From IMG/VR virus record IMGVR_UViG_3300043399_000382, positions 1 to 30,484 of that record: a DNA stretch of 30,484 nucleotides, one strand, 5' to 3'. Every line of letters begins with the position of its first letter. Position 1 is the stretch's first letter. Below are positions 6,430-13,822 of the stretch, in pieces. Below the pieces are notes generated by a model. That model searched no databases, was not told the origin of the DNA, and saw only the letters and a program-made list of their open reading frames with translations. The stretch comes from a virus. Both the position numbers and the translations under genes were made by a program.

Positions 6430-8925
6430 ATGGATCGTGATCAAGAAATACGGCAGCAGACGGCGTTGCGCCGCGCCATGCTGCGCAATGGGTATACCCC
6501 ATTGGCAAACAAGGATAAGGGATGCATCCTAAAAGGTTGGCCCAATCTGGCTGTCGACGAATACCAAATTGACGTGTGGTCTGACCAGCTCAGGTGGCGG
6601 GCCACGGGCGTGCGCATCGAGCGCGGGCTGGTGGCGATTGATTTGGATATCAACGACAACGCGGCCATCTGGGATATCATTGACGCGCTTCCTAACGACA
6701 TCTGGGAGCTGCTATCGAATGCGCCCGTGCGGCTGGGCAAGGGGGCCAAGGAGTGCTGGTTCTGCCGCCTCGCCGAGGGCGAGAGTAGCTTCTACCGCCT
6801 GACCTCGGCGGGGTATCGCATGCCCGACGACGCTGACGATGGTGTCGTCCACCGCGTCGAGATCTTCGCGGGCGAGACGGGGCGACAGTTTGGCGTGTAC
6901 GGCGCGCACACCATCGGCCACGATGGCGAGGTCGAGGTGGCCTACCGCTGGGTCGATGATCGCGGGCTGGCCGATGTGCCATTCGACGATCTGCCGCGCC
7001 TGACGCGCGCGCAGCTTGCCGTGGTGGCCGACACCGCGTCGCGTGTGATGGCCGATGCGGGCTGGGTCAATGATGCCCAGTCAAAGGCGGGCTTTACCTC
7101 ACCAAGCGTGGTGTATGATCTGGACGATCAGGTTTTTGATACGCGCGACCACGGCACTGTCGATCTAGAGCAGCTAGAGGTATTGGCTGCCGAGAATGAC
7201 AACGTGCGCCTGTCCGCATCGTGGCTGGAAGGGCCGAGCGCGGCCAACACCACGCGCTGCATCGCCTATATCAACCGCAGCGACAATCGCGTGGCGATCT
7301 TGGAGACGGCGGCGTACACGACGCACCGCCCAGTCTCGCTGCAGCCCAAGCCCCTGAACACTGGCGCGCTGGATCGCCTAGAAGCACTGGCGGGCGGTAG
7401 CACGCTGTTTGACAAGCCTGCGCCAGCGCCTGCCGCCGAGAGCGCGCAGGTGGGCATCGACATGCGCGACGACATGGAGCGCGTCGTCGATCACCTGATC
7501 GGCGAGGTGGCCTTTTGCGCCAATGAGCAGAAGTGTGTCATGCCGATTGATGGCGATGCCTCGCAGGCCATGACCATGGCCAACTTCCGCGTGCTGATGC
7601 AGCCCAGCGCCGTCGAGGTGCGCGGCCCGCGCGGCGGATCTCAGATCATACACCCCGTGTCTCTGTGGGCCAGCGACCCGCGCCGCATCGACGTGAATGG
7701 CCACCGCTTCCGCCCCGATCTGGCGGGGCAGCGGCTGTTTATCGAGGACGGCGCGCGGTACATCAACACGTACCGCCCCATCGATCACGTCCCCGTGAGC
7801 GATGCGCAGGTGGCGGCGGCTGGGCGTGCCTTCGAGGCGCTGCTGTCACACCTCGTGCCGCACGACGAGGCGCGTGCGTGGTTCCGCATGTGGCTGGCCA
7901 GCAAGATACAATACCCTGCCACGCCCAACTGCGGCGTGATCATGGTGGCCGAGATCCAAGGCACTGGCCGCGGCACGCTGTTCGATATGATGTCAGCGGC
8001 GCTGGGCCAGAAGTACGTGCGCAACATCAGCAGCACTGAGCTGATGGGCGGGCAGGGGCAGGGCCAGTACAACGACTGGATCGCCAACGCCCTGCTGGTG
8101 CTGTGCGAGGAAGTCATGGCGGGCGATGACGCGGGCGGCGCAATGGCGTGGAAGCGCCGCGAGGTGTACGAGCGCCTCAAGCAGCTTGTCGACCCGCGCC
8201 AGCGCGTCATGGAGATCCGCCGCAAGGGCCTGAGCAATTACTCGTCAGAGGTCTTCGCGTCGATCCTGATGGCCACCAACCACATGAACGCCCTGCCGCT
8301 GGACGAGACTGACCGCCGCATCGCCGTGCTGGTGCAGCCGAACATCAAGTTTGATGACGTGCCCGAATTGGTGCGCCTGATCAATCCGATGCGCGCCAGC
8401 GGGCGGTACGTGCCGTGGTTCGGCGCTGGGCTGGCCGCGTACCTGAGCGGCGTGGCCGTTGACACCTCGGCCCTGCGCATCGCGCCAGAACTGGGCGATG
8501 GCCGCGCATTGATGCGTGAGAGCAACCTCAGCGATCTGGATCACATCTTGGCCGAGGTGCTGGATGACATCCCCGCCGACTTCATTGGCAACGCGGCGCT
8601 CAAGCGCCGCCTCGCCAATGCCCTGACGGCGGCGGGCGAGATCGACAGCATGCGAAACTGGTGGATGCGCGCGCAGGACATCTTGAAGCGGCCAAACGGT
8701 ACGGGCTGGGCGCGCATGGGCACGCGACAAGTGACGGGCGGCAATGCCAACAAGCGAACCTTCGAGAATGTATTGTACCGAATCGATGGGGCGGGTCTGG
8801 ATAAGTGGGCGATGATGACGTGGGAAGAGCGGGCCGTGGTTATGGCGCGGGCCAATGACGCCAACGATATCGCCACGCGCATCGATCGCGGCCTGCGTGA
8901 CCACGGCATTCACGGCGTGACTTGA
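6430..8925 (+). CDS. Primase-polymerase fused to SF3 (DUF5906-type) helicase
   Basis: This encodes 831 residues with two modules. Residues about 10-200 resemble an AEP prim-pol domain: VAIDLDIND carries the metal-binding Asp71 and Asp73, and EIFAGETGRQFGVYGAH matches the conserved later strand with its histidine. The C-terminal half matches DUF5906-type superfamily 3 helicases: EIQGTGRGTLF (P-loop), LLVLCEEVM (Walker B), and ILMATNHMNALPL (sensor 1 asparagine), followed by RRIAVL. The P-loop lysine is replaced by Arg514, which is odd for an ATPase. The protein should prime and unwind at the fork beside the polymerase. GGGTGGAACC precedes the ATG. It is the last gene of the rightward replication operon, and a terminator follows at 9005-9040. 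Confidence 0.92.
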   Translation: MDRDQEIRQQTALRRAMLRNGYTPLANKDKGCILKGWPNLAVDEYQIDVWSDQLRWRATGVRIERGLVAIDLDINDNAAIWDIIDALPNDIWELLSNAPVRLGKGAKECWFCRLAEGESSFYRLTSAGYRMPDDADDGVVHRVEIFAGETGRQFGVYGAHTIGHDGEVEVAYRWVDDRGLADVPFDDLPRLTRAQLAVVADTASRVMADAGWVNDAQSKAGFTSPSVVYDLDDQVFDTRDHGTVDLEQLEVLAAENDNVRLSASWLEGPSAANTTRCIAYINRSDNRVAILETAAYTTHRPVSLQPKPLNTGALDRLEALAGGSTLFDKPAPAPAAESAQVGIDMRDDMERVVDHLIGEVAFCANEQKCVMPIDGDASQAMTMANFRVLMQPSAVEVRGPRGGSQIIHPVSLWASDPRRIDVNGHRFRPDLAGQRLFIEDGARYINTYRPIDHVPVSDAQVAAAGRAFEALLSHLVPHDEARAWFRMWLASKIQYPATPNCGVIMVAEIQGTGRGTLFDMMSAALGQKYVRNISSTELMGGQGQGQYNDWIANALLVLCEEVMAGDDAGGAMAWKRREVYERLKQLVDPRQRVMEIRRKGLSNYSSEVFASILMATNHMNALPLDETDRRIAVLVQPNIKFDDVPELVRLINPMRASGRYVPWFGAGLAAYLSGVAVDTSALRIAPELGDGRALMRESNLSDLDHILAEVLDDIPADFIGNAALKRRLANALTAAGEIDSMRNWWMRAQDILKRPNGTGWARMGTRQVTGGNANKRTFENVLYRIDGAGLDKWAMMTWEERAVVMARANDANDIATRIDRGLRDHGIHGVT

Positions 8926-9004
8926 CCGATTGCGGCGGGCGTGTCAGCCTGTCACCACGCTGCACTCTTGGCCTGCCGTCAAAGGGGGTGATCGTACATC
9001 TGGG

Positions 9005-9040
9005 AGGGTCGCACACGGGCGTGTGCGGCCCTTTCGTTTT
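9005..9040 (+). terminator. Rho-independent terminator after the replication operon
   Basis: A long stem is formed by AGGGTCGCACACG (9005-9017) and CGTGTGCGGCCCT (9020-9032), with one G-T pair and a tight G-rich loop. It is followed by TTCGTTTT. It lies 79 bases after the primase-helicase stop and would end rightward transcription before the origin region. Confidence 0.85.
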
Positions 9041-9041
9041 A

Positions 9042-9243
9042 CCGTAACACGTGCCTAATCTACGCCCCGTTTCCACATGGGCGGATGTTACGGCTGGGGC
9101 GCTAACATCGCGCCGCCAGAGGTCTTGCCGTAACATCGGTAACACGCGGTTGCGGTACATATTTGGTGCATGTTACGGCGCGTGTTACGGGGTTAAGTGC
9201 CTGATTTACATGGCTTAATCATTAGCCGTAACATCCGTAACAT
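9042..9243. repeat. Iteron cluster, seven exact CCGTAACA copies
   Basis: Exact copies of CCGTAACA lie at 9042-9049, 9128-9135, 9226-9233 and 9235-9242. Inverted copies (TGTTACGG) lie at 9086-9093, 9171-9178 and 9183-9190. Near-copies are visible at 9101-9109, 9137-9145 and 9339-9345. Several pairs are adjacent, which suggests cooperative binding by a replication initiator or regulator. The binding protein is unknown. Confidence 0.8.
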
Positions 9244-9320
9244 CAATATCTACTAACTATAGATAGGAGATATAGTATTAAATATATGTGTACTTATATG
9301 GTATACTGTATAGTTTATAT
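9244..9320. other. AT-rich tract beside the iterons, possible unwinding element
   Basis: This 77-base tract is mostly A and T (runs such as TATAGTATTAAATATATG), in sharp contrast to the GC-rich surroundings. It directly follows the last iteron pair. This is the position expected of a DNA unwinding element, although a strong AT-rich promoter zone is an alternative. Confidence 0.6.
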
Positions 9321-9490
9321 GGCGGTAGGGAATCGGCGTGTTACGTGTAACGGCTGATGCGGGTGACCCCGCGTGGCGCGCGGCGGTCTCGCAGCGCGGG
9401 CGGGGCCGACAACCGTGAGATCGCCAGCATCGAGAGCGCCGCGTGGTAAACTTGCCGTGTAACGCGACCACGTGGCATGATCACGCAGCG

Positions 9491-9577
9491 CGTGCCGACC
9501 TGATCGTGCCACGCGCCACGTGCCACGTGCCGACTTGATCGTGCCACGCAGCACGTTCCGACTTGATCGTGCCACGT
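9491..9577. repeat. Three 24-bp direct repeats with core TGATCGTGCCACG
   Basis: Units at 9491-9514, 9526-9549 and 9554-9577 differ from one another at only one to three positions. The starts are 35 and 28 bases apart. Each contains CCGACYTGATCGTGCCACG. Inverted near half-copies (GGCATGATCA at 9475-9484 and GGCACAATCA at 9648-9657) flank the array. These are likely protein-binding sites, separate from the CCGTAACA set. Confidence 0.75.
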
Positions 9578-9751
9578 ACCACGAAAACCTCTCTGCGAGG
9601 CACGCCGCCGCTCACGCGCGCGTGCGACGGCTCGATCGGTGCGTCAAGGCACAATCAACGTCTCGGTGTGCGTCCATGCACGTATCACGCAGCACGATGC
9701 ACCTGATCGGTAGCATGATATCGAGGGCTGTATCGTAAGCCATTGATATCA

Positions 9752-9779
9752 TTGACGTATGCAGCTTATCGCATATGAC
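9752..9779 (+). promoter_or_regulatory. Promoter-like sequence upstream of the late operon
   Basis: TTGACG (9752-9757) and TATGAC (9774-9779) are separated by 16 bases, with an alternative CATAAT immediately after. Transcription from here would cross the alternative hairpins at 9833-9863 before reaching the first late gene at 10032. Confidence 0.4.
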
Positions 9780-9832
9780 ATAATAGGGATTATCAGAACC
9801 CGACCCGCGTTTGCGCTGTTTTTCGGTGGAGA

Positions 9833-9863
9833 CCCCCCGCCCGTGGGGGGTTAAGGGCGGGGG
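9833..9863 (+). other. Mutually exclusive G/C hairpins in the late leader
   Basis: CCCCCC (9833-9838) can pair with GGGGGG (9845-9850). Alternatively CCCCCGCCC (9834-9842) can pair with GGGCGGGGG (9855-9863) as a 9-bp stem. The two cannot form together. A palindrome CTGCATATGCAG follows at 9865-9876. This resembles an attenuation or antitermination leader but has no adjacent T-run. Confidence 0.45.
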
Positions 9864-9969
9864 CCTGCATATGCAGCCCGACACGCATCTGACAGATAGA
9901 CCCCGAAAAAATTTTTTGCAACCCCGCACGGCACACCTGATACGAAAAAGGTGTCACCACCCACGCCGC

Positions 9970-9998
9970 TTGATTTACGCCCCGCGCCGCGCTATGTT
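9970..9998 (+). promoter_or_regulatory. Promoter-like sequence just before the late operon
   Basis: TTGATT (9970-9975) and TATGTT (9993-9998) have an exact 17-base spacer. Initiation would fall near 10005, giving a leader of under 30 bases that contains GGGAGGG at 10017-10023, well placed for the ATG at 10032. Confidence 0.5.
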
Positions 9999-10031
9999 GC
10001 ACCCCGATAGACACTTGGGAGGGTGTGGCAC

Positions 10032-10316
10032 ATGGCGGATAATGGTTTGGCGGCGGTTCACCACATGCATTGGCAGCCGATGGCGACCGCGCCAAAGGAT
10101 AAGCCTATTATAATCGCAGTCTGGGATCAGGATGGCCCGTACTATTACCACACGATCGGCTGGTGGGAGGATGGTTATTATGACACACCAGCCCACTGGT
10201 CGCACGAGTTGGCGGGAATAGGACGACGGGTTGAAATGTATTGGGCAGAACTGCCGCCACACCCGCCAGAGCCAGAAGACTTCGAGGTTTATGGCCATTC
10301 TTATGGGGTCGCTTGA
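10032..10316 (+). CDS. DUF551-like small protein
   Basis: This encodes 94 residues from the ATG at 10032, eight bases after GGGAGGG. The region HWQPMATAPKDKPIIIAVW followed by an aspartate/glycine turn matches the WxPxxTAPKDxxI pattern of DUF551-type proteins found in many phages and prophages. The rest is rich in tryptophan, tyrosine and histidine (TIGWWEDGYYDTPAHW). No function is known for the family. It is the first gene of the late operon and lies three bases before TerS, which suggests a co-transcribed small accessory gene. Confidence 0.85.
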   Translation: MADNGLAAVHHMHWQPMATAPKDKPIIIAVWDQDGPYYYHTIGWWEDGYYDTPAHWSHELAGIGRRVEMYWAELPPHPPEPEDFEVYGHSYGVA

Positions 10317-10319
10317 GGG

Positions 10320-10787
10320 ATGGCGGGCAAGGCCTTACGCAAGCGCCTCTTTGCAGAGATTGAGACGCGCGGCGGCGCGGAGTATCTGCGGGATTACATC
10401 GCCGAGGGCGGCACGGTCTTGGATTTGGCCGACGAGCTGGGCTGCAGCCGCACGTATCTGAGCCGCCACCTGAATGCAGACCCAGACTATAAGGCCGCGC
10501 TCGACGAGGCGCGACGTGAGAATGCCGACAAGTTGGCCGACGAGGCGCTGAAGATCGCGGACGCGCTGGCCGATGTCGCTGATATCACCAAGGAGGATAT
10601 CGCCGTCGCCAAGGAGCGCATCGACGTGCGCAAGTGGCTGGCGACGGTCAACCACCCAGATCGGTATCAGCAGAACAAGAACGGGCCGACGATCACGCTG
10701 AACATCAACGCCCTGCATTTGGACGCCCTGCGCAAGGTCAGCAGGGGTGGCGACGACGCAAAACTTATCGGGGGGACAGACGAGTGA
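10320..10787 (+). CDS. terS: Terminase small subunit
   Basis: This encodes 155 residues. It has an N-terminal helix-turn-helix (residues about 30-55, VLDLADELGCSRTYLSRHL) of the type that binds packaging sites. A charged helical middle (ENADKLADEALKIADAL) and the segment ERIDVRKWLATVNHPDRY follow, both typical of phage TerS proteins in which the middle helices oligomerise. Its position two genes before TerL supports the call. It recognises the viral DNA and hands it to TerL. Its stop overlaps the following GTG start (GTGA). No strong Shine-Dalgarno precedes it, so coupling with the upstream gene is likely. Confidence 0.88.
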   Translation: MAGKALRKRLFAEIETRGGAEYLRDYIAEGGTVLDLADELGCSRTYLSRHLNADPDYKAALDEARRENADKLADEALKIADALADVADITKEDIAVAKERIDVRKWLATVNHPDRYQQNKNGPTITLNINALHLDALRKVSRGGDDAKLIGGTDE

Positions 10788-11026
10788 GCAGTAACGTGAC
10801 AGAGTTTCCATACCCGCAGGAGCTGACCACGGTCGAGGCCGCCCTGCGCGAGGCCAGCGAGAGCGGCCTGACGGACGTGGTGATCCTAGGGTTTACGGGC
10901 GAAGGCCATAAGATGTACATCCGCAGCAGCGGCGGCGTGACAAATTCCGACACCCTGTTCATGCTGGAACACGCGCGCATGGCCGTACTGGGGCTGGGGA
11001 TATACGCCGAGGATGCGGGCAGATGA
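10784..11026 (+). CDS. Conserved small protein between the terminase genes
   Basis: This encodes 80 residues from a GTG at 10784 that overlaps the TerS stop. Its own stop overlaps the TerL ATG, so all three genes are translationally coupled. The pattern VVILGFTGEGHKMYIRSSGG then LFMLEHARMAVLGL matches small phage proteins with a beta-hairpin ending in SS followed by a helix. Such proteins are frequent near terminases, but I know of no function for them. The coding call rests on exact coupling and the conserved look of the sequence. Confidence 0.82.
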   Translation: MSSNVTEFPYPQELTTVEAALREASESGLTDVVILGFTGEGHKMYIRSSGGVTNSDTLFMLEHARMAVLGLGIYAEDAGR

Positions 11027-12432
11027 GCGCCGACAACCCATTCGTGGCGATGATCGCGCGCTACGCGTCCGACGAGAATGGCCCCGTGCTGTTCGTGCGC
11101 GAGATCTTGGGGGCAACCCCAGAGCAGTACCAAGAGGATCTGCTGCGCGCCGTGGGCCGCGGCGAGCGCAAGATCAGCGTGCGGTCGGGCCACGGCACGG
11201 GCAAGTCGACGACGCTGAGCTGGGCCATGATCTGGTTTGTACTGTTCCGCTTCCCCTGCAAGGTGGTGGTGACCGCGCCGACCACGGCCCAGCTCTACGA
11301 CGCGCTGTTTGCCGAGATGAAGCGGTGGCTGAACGAGCTGCCAGAGGCGCTGCAGGTTCTGCTGGAAACCAAAACTGACCGCGTGGAGCTGGTGGCCGCG
11401 CCGAGCGAGGCGTTTATCTCGGCGCGGACGAGCCGCGCGGAGCAGCCAGAGGCGCTGGCGGGCGTCCACAGCGACCACGTGTTGCTGGTGGTGGACGAGG
11501 CGAGCGGCGTGCCTGAGCAGGTGTTCGAGGCGGCGTCTGGCTCGATGTCGGGCCACAGCGCGATCACGATCTTGGCGGGCAACCCGACGCGGACGAGCGG
11601 CACGTTCTACGAGACGCACAACCGCCTGTCGAATAGCTGGTACACGCTGCACTGGTCGTGCATCGACAGCCCACGCGTGAGCGAGGCGTTTGTCGAGGAG
11701 ATGAAGCTGCGCTACGGCGAGGACAGCAACGCGTACCGCATCCGCGTGCTGGGCGAGTTTGCGCAGGGCGACGACGACACGATCATCCCGCTGCACTTGG
11801 CCGAGGCGGCCAAGACGCGCGACGTGCGGATGACGCCGAACACGCGGCCCATCTGGGGGCTGGACGTGGCGCGATTTGGCAGCGACCGCACGGCGCTGTG
11901 CAAGCGGTACGGCTCGGTCGTGACCGAGGTGGAGACGTGGAAGGGTCTGGATCTGATGCAGACCGTCGGGCGCGTAAAGGCGCAGTTTGACGGCCTGCTG
12001 CCCAGCGAGCGGCCCAGCGAGATCTTGGTGGACGTGATCGGGCTGGGGTCTGGCGTGTACGACCGCCTGCGCGAGCTGTCACTGCCAGTGCGCGCGATCA
12101 ACGTGAGCGAAGCGCCCGCATTCGGCGGCACGTACAACAACCTGCGCACCGAGCTGATCTTCCGCTTCCGCGGCTGGCTGGAGCAGCGCGGCTCGCGCCT
12201 GCCCGACGATGCGGAGCTGATTGCCGAGCTGACGTCGATCAGGTACAGCTTCGCCAGCACGGGCAAGATGAAGGCCGAGGGCAAGGACGATATGCGGCGG
12301 CGTGGGCTGAAATCGCCCGACAAGGCCGACGCGGTGTTCCTGACATTTGCGGGGGACGCGGCCACGTCGCTCGGATCGCCCACGTCCAACTGGTCGAAAC
12401 CAATTCGGCGAAACCTGAAGGGGATCGCCTGA
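11023..12432 (+). CDS. terL: Terminase large subunit, packaging ATPase and nuclease
   Basis: This encodes 469 residues. The ATPase domain has Walker A GHGTGKST (56-63), Walker B LLVVDE (Asp158, Glu159) and a coupling motif AGNPTR near 185. The RNase H-like nuclease domain shows WGLDVARFGSD with Asp281, ILVDVIG with Asp337, and DKADAV with a third acid at 433-436. These residues cut concatemers and drive DNA into the prohead through the portal. Length and all catalytic residues are normal. It starts by ATGA overlap with the small protein before it. A large hairpin follows 38 bases after the stop. Confidence 0.96.
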   Translation: MSADNPFVAMIARYASDENGPVLFVREILGATPEQYQEDLLRAVGRGERKISVRSGHGTGKSTTLSWAMIWFVLFRFPCKVVVTAPTTAQLYDALFAEMKRWLNELPEALQVLLETKTDRVELVAAPSEAFISARTSRAEQPEALAGVHSDHVLLVVDEASGVPEQVFEAASGSMSGHSAITILAGNPTRTSGTFYETHNRLSNSWYTLHWSCIDSPRVSEAFVEEMKLRYGEDSNAYRIRVLGEFAQGDDDTIIPLHLAEAAKTRDVRMTPNTRPIWGLDVARFGSDRTALCKRYGSVVTEVETWKGLDLMQTVGRVKAQFDGLLPSERPSEILVDVIGLGSGVYDRLRELSLPVRAINVSEAPAFGGTYNNLRTELIFRFRGWLEQRGSRLPDDAELIAELTSIRYSFASTGKMKAEGKDDMRRRGLKSPDKADAVFLTFAGDAATSLGSPTSNWSKPIRRNLKGIA

Positions 12433-12469
12433 TGAGATAGGCTCGCCGTTGTGCCACGGCTAGAGCCTA

Positions 12470-12505
12470 GGCGGCGCGCGGATGTCCTCCCTGACGCGCG
12501 CCGCC
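12470..12505 (+). other. Perfect 11-bp hairpin after terL
   Basis: GGCGGCGCGCG (12470-12480) and CGCGCGCCGCC (12495-12505) pair perfectly around a 14-base loop. No T-run follows, so termination would be Rho-assisted or absent. mRNA protection or a packaging-related structure are alternatives. Confidence 0.5.
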
Positions 12506-12522
12506 ACCCAGACACGGCAGGA

Positions 12523-12551
12523 TTGATGGGCCACGCGTGATCTGCTATGGT
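12523..12551 (+). promoter_or_regulatory. Promoter-like sequence after terL
   Basis: TTGATG (12523-12528) and TATGGT (12546-12551) are 17 bases apart and lie in the only sizeable gap of the late operon. The ATG at 12579 is 27 bases further on, with GGGGGA before it. The form closely resembles the candidate at 9970. Confidence 0.45.
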
Positions 12552-12578
12552 GCGCGTAACTCACGCGGGGGATTTGAC

Positions 12579-13811
12579 ATGGGCTGGATGGATGACGCTG
12601 CAAAACTGGTAGTCGAGGCGGCGAAACCTATAGTGAAAAAGGCCGCGCGCGCGGTCAAGGAGCGCATCACGGATAGTGAGATTGAAGACATACTCGCATC
12701 TGGCGGTCTTACGCGCGGCGATCTGGCGCGCAGATACCCAGAAGTGGCTGCGCCAGTACCAGCAGTGGATGCCAAGAGTGGGAAAGCGTATCTGGCCAAG
12801 GGCGTCAGCAGAGAGGCAGAGGCCACGGCGCGCGCCCGAAAACGTATACAGGAAGACATAAAGCGCGGCGATTACGAGCAGTACTTTGATGTGGGTGCGC
12901 GCTATAACGCAAACCCAAACAATTACGACAGGCCCGATTTAACGGCTGGCATTGTACCAAAGCGGGCAGACACGACGCAAAAGTATGAGGATTTGTATCG
13001 CGGGCCTGCAAGTATGCAGCGCCTAGATGACGCCATCGGTGCAGCCATAAACGACCCCAACGCGCACGGGTTTTACAAACTTGGGCAGCTAGAGGATGAG
13101 TTTATTAGATTACTTGGCCCAACCGAGGGGCCAAAAGCGTTTCAGGAGCGCATTATGGACGCGATGGCGGCAACGACGGGCGGAGCCGACCCCACGTCAA
13201 ATTTGCTGATGGCAACCTTGGGGAACTATATCAAAACGCAGCGCCTAAACCCGCCACGCGGCATTAACACGCCCCCGCCAGAGTTCCCACGCAGGGCGTA
13301 TGAAATGCCGTACCCCGTCGGTGGGCGTTTTGCCAGCGGCAACATGGAAATGTTTGAGAAAATGATCGGCGTGGATGAGGCGGGCACGGGCGTCACGGCA
13401 GCCAACCCAAAAAGGTACGACTTTAGCTCTGCATTTGGCGGGTACACGGATCGGCCTGTGATTGATGAGCAGATGATGAAAGCCATTGACCCAACGTCAT
13501 CTGGCGCGCCATCGTCAAACGCCTATGGTATTGCGCGGCAGGCGGTGTCGGATGCCGCAGCCAATCGCGGGTTGACAGGCATCGGCGGGCAAGAAGTGGG
13601 ATGGGCTGGCATCAAGGGCGTGGGCGGCAAGCCGATGATTTCCCATATCAATGAGGCCATATATCGCACATCGCGCCTGACGGGATTAACATTACAGCAG
13701 GTAGTCGAGGGGATGGCAAAGGGTACAATACCCATCTACGGCGTGGCGGGCGCGGGCCTTATGAGTTATGGGGATGAAGCGGACGCGCAAACCCCGATGA
13801 CAACCGATTAG
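12579..13811 (+). CDS. Phage protein with DUF7178-like polyvalent-protein domain
   Basis: This encodes 410 residues from the ATG at 12579, after GGGGGA. The N-terminus is a basic amphipathic helix (AAKPIVKKAARAVKERI). The C-terminal third has the pattern KRYDFSSAFGGY, PVIDEQMMKAI, then a YGIARQAVSDAA helix, QEVGWAGIKG, and PMISHINEAIY. This resembles the DUF7178-like domain that normally occurs inside very large polyvalent phage proteins injected with the DNA. The function of that domain is unknown to me. It is followed 11 bases later by another protein with a polyvalent-type domain. Composition is less GC-rich than TerL. The domain call is by memory of its pattern and is moderate. Confidence 0.8.
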   Translation: MGWMDDAAKLVVEAAKPIVKKAARAVKERITDSEIEDILASGGLTRGDLARRYPEVAAPVPAVDAKSGKAYLAKGVSREAEATARARKRIQEDIKRGDYEQYFDVGARYNANPNNYDRPDLTAGIVPKRADTTQKYEDLYRGPASMQRLDDAIGAAINDPNAHGFYKLGQLEDEFIRLLGPTEGPKAFQERIMDAMAATTGGADPTSNLLMATLGNYIKTQRLNPPRGINTPPPEFPRRAYEMPYPVGGRFASGNMEMFEKMIGVDEAGTGVTAANPKRYDFSSAFGGYTDRPVIDEQMMKAIDPTSSGAPSSNAYGIARQAVSDAAANRGLTGIGGQEVGWAGIKGVGGKPMISHINEAIYRTSRLTGLTLQQVVEGMAKGTIPIYGVAGAGLMSYGDEADAQTPMTTD

Positions 13812-13822
13812 GAACGCCGCTG

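Larger units (their letters stand above)
8926..10031. other. Non-coding control region, candidate replication origin
   Basis: No reading frame here has a ribosome site, recognisable protein or plausible composition. Instead the segment contains, in order, a terminator, a CCGTAACA iteron cluster, an AT-rich tract, three 24-bp repeats with extra half copies, a promoter-like sequence, G/C hairpins, a palindrome CTGCATATGCAG at 9865-9876, an A7T6 tract at 9906-9918 and a second promoter-like sequence. The combination of iterons beside an AT-rich tract, just after the replication operon, is typical of origins. The right part looks like the late-operon promoter region. A packaging site near TerS could also lie here but is not recognisable. 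Confidence 0.6.

Noticed and set aside
4319-6508. Long minus-strand open frames under the DNA polymerase
   Set aside because: The plus strand carries a complete polymerase with all catalytic motifs. The antisense frames reflect GC-rich codon bias and show no domains.
9491-9577. Possible CRISPR array
   Set aside because: Only three 24-base units with very short, unequal spacing and related spacer sequence, and no cas genes. They look like protein-binding repeats.
9906-9918. A7T6 tract as a terminator
   Set aside because: No GC stem directly precedes the T-run. It is more likely a bent or flexible DNA segment.
9315-9929. Several open frames of 68 to 105 codons in the origin region
   Set aside because: They coincide with the direct repeats, have Arg/His/Ala-biased translations, no Shine-Dalgarno and no family resemblance.
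8926-10031. tRNA gene in the large intergenic segment
   Set aside because: No T-loop pattern or acceptor/anticodon stems could be found.
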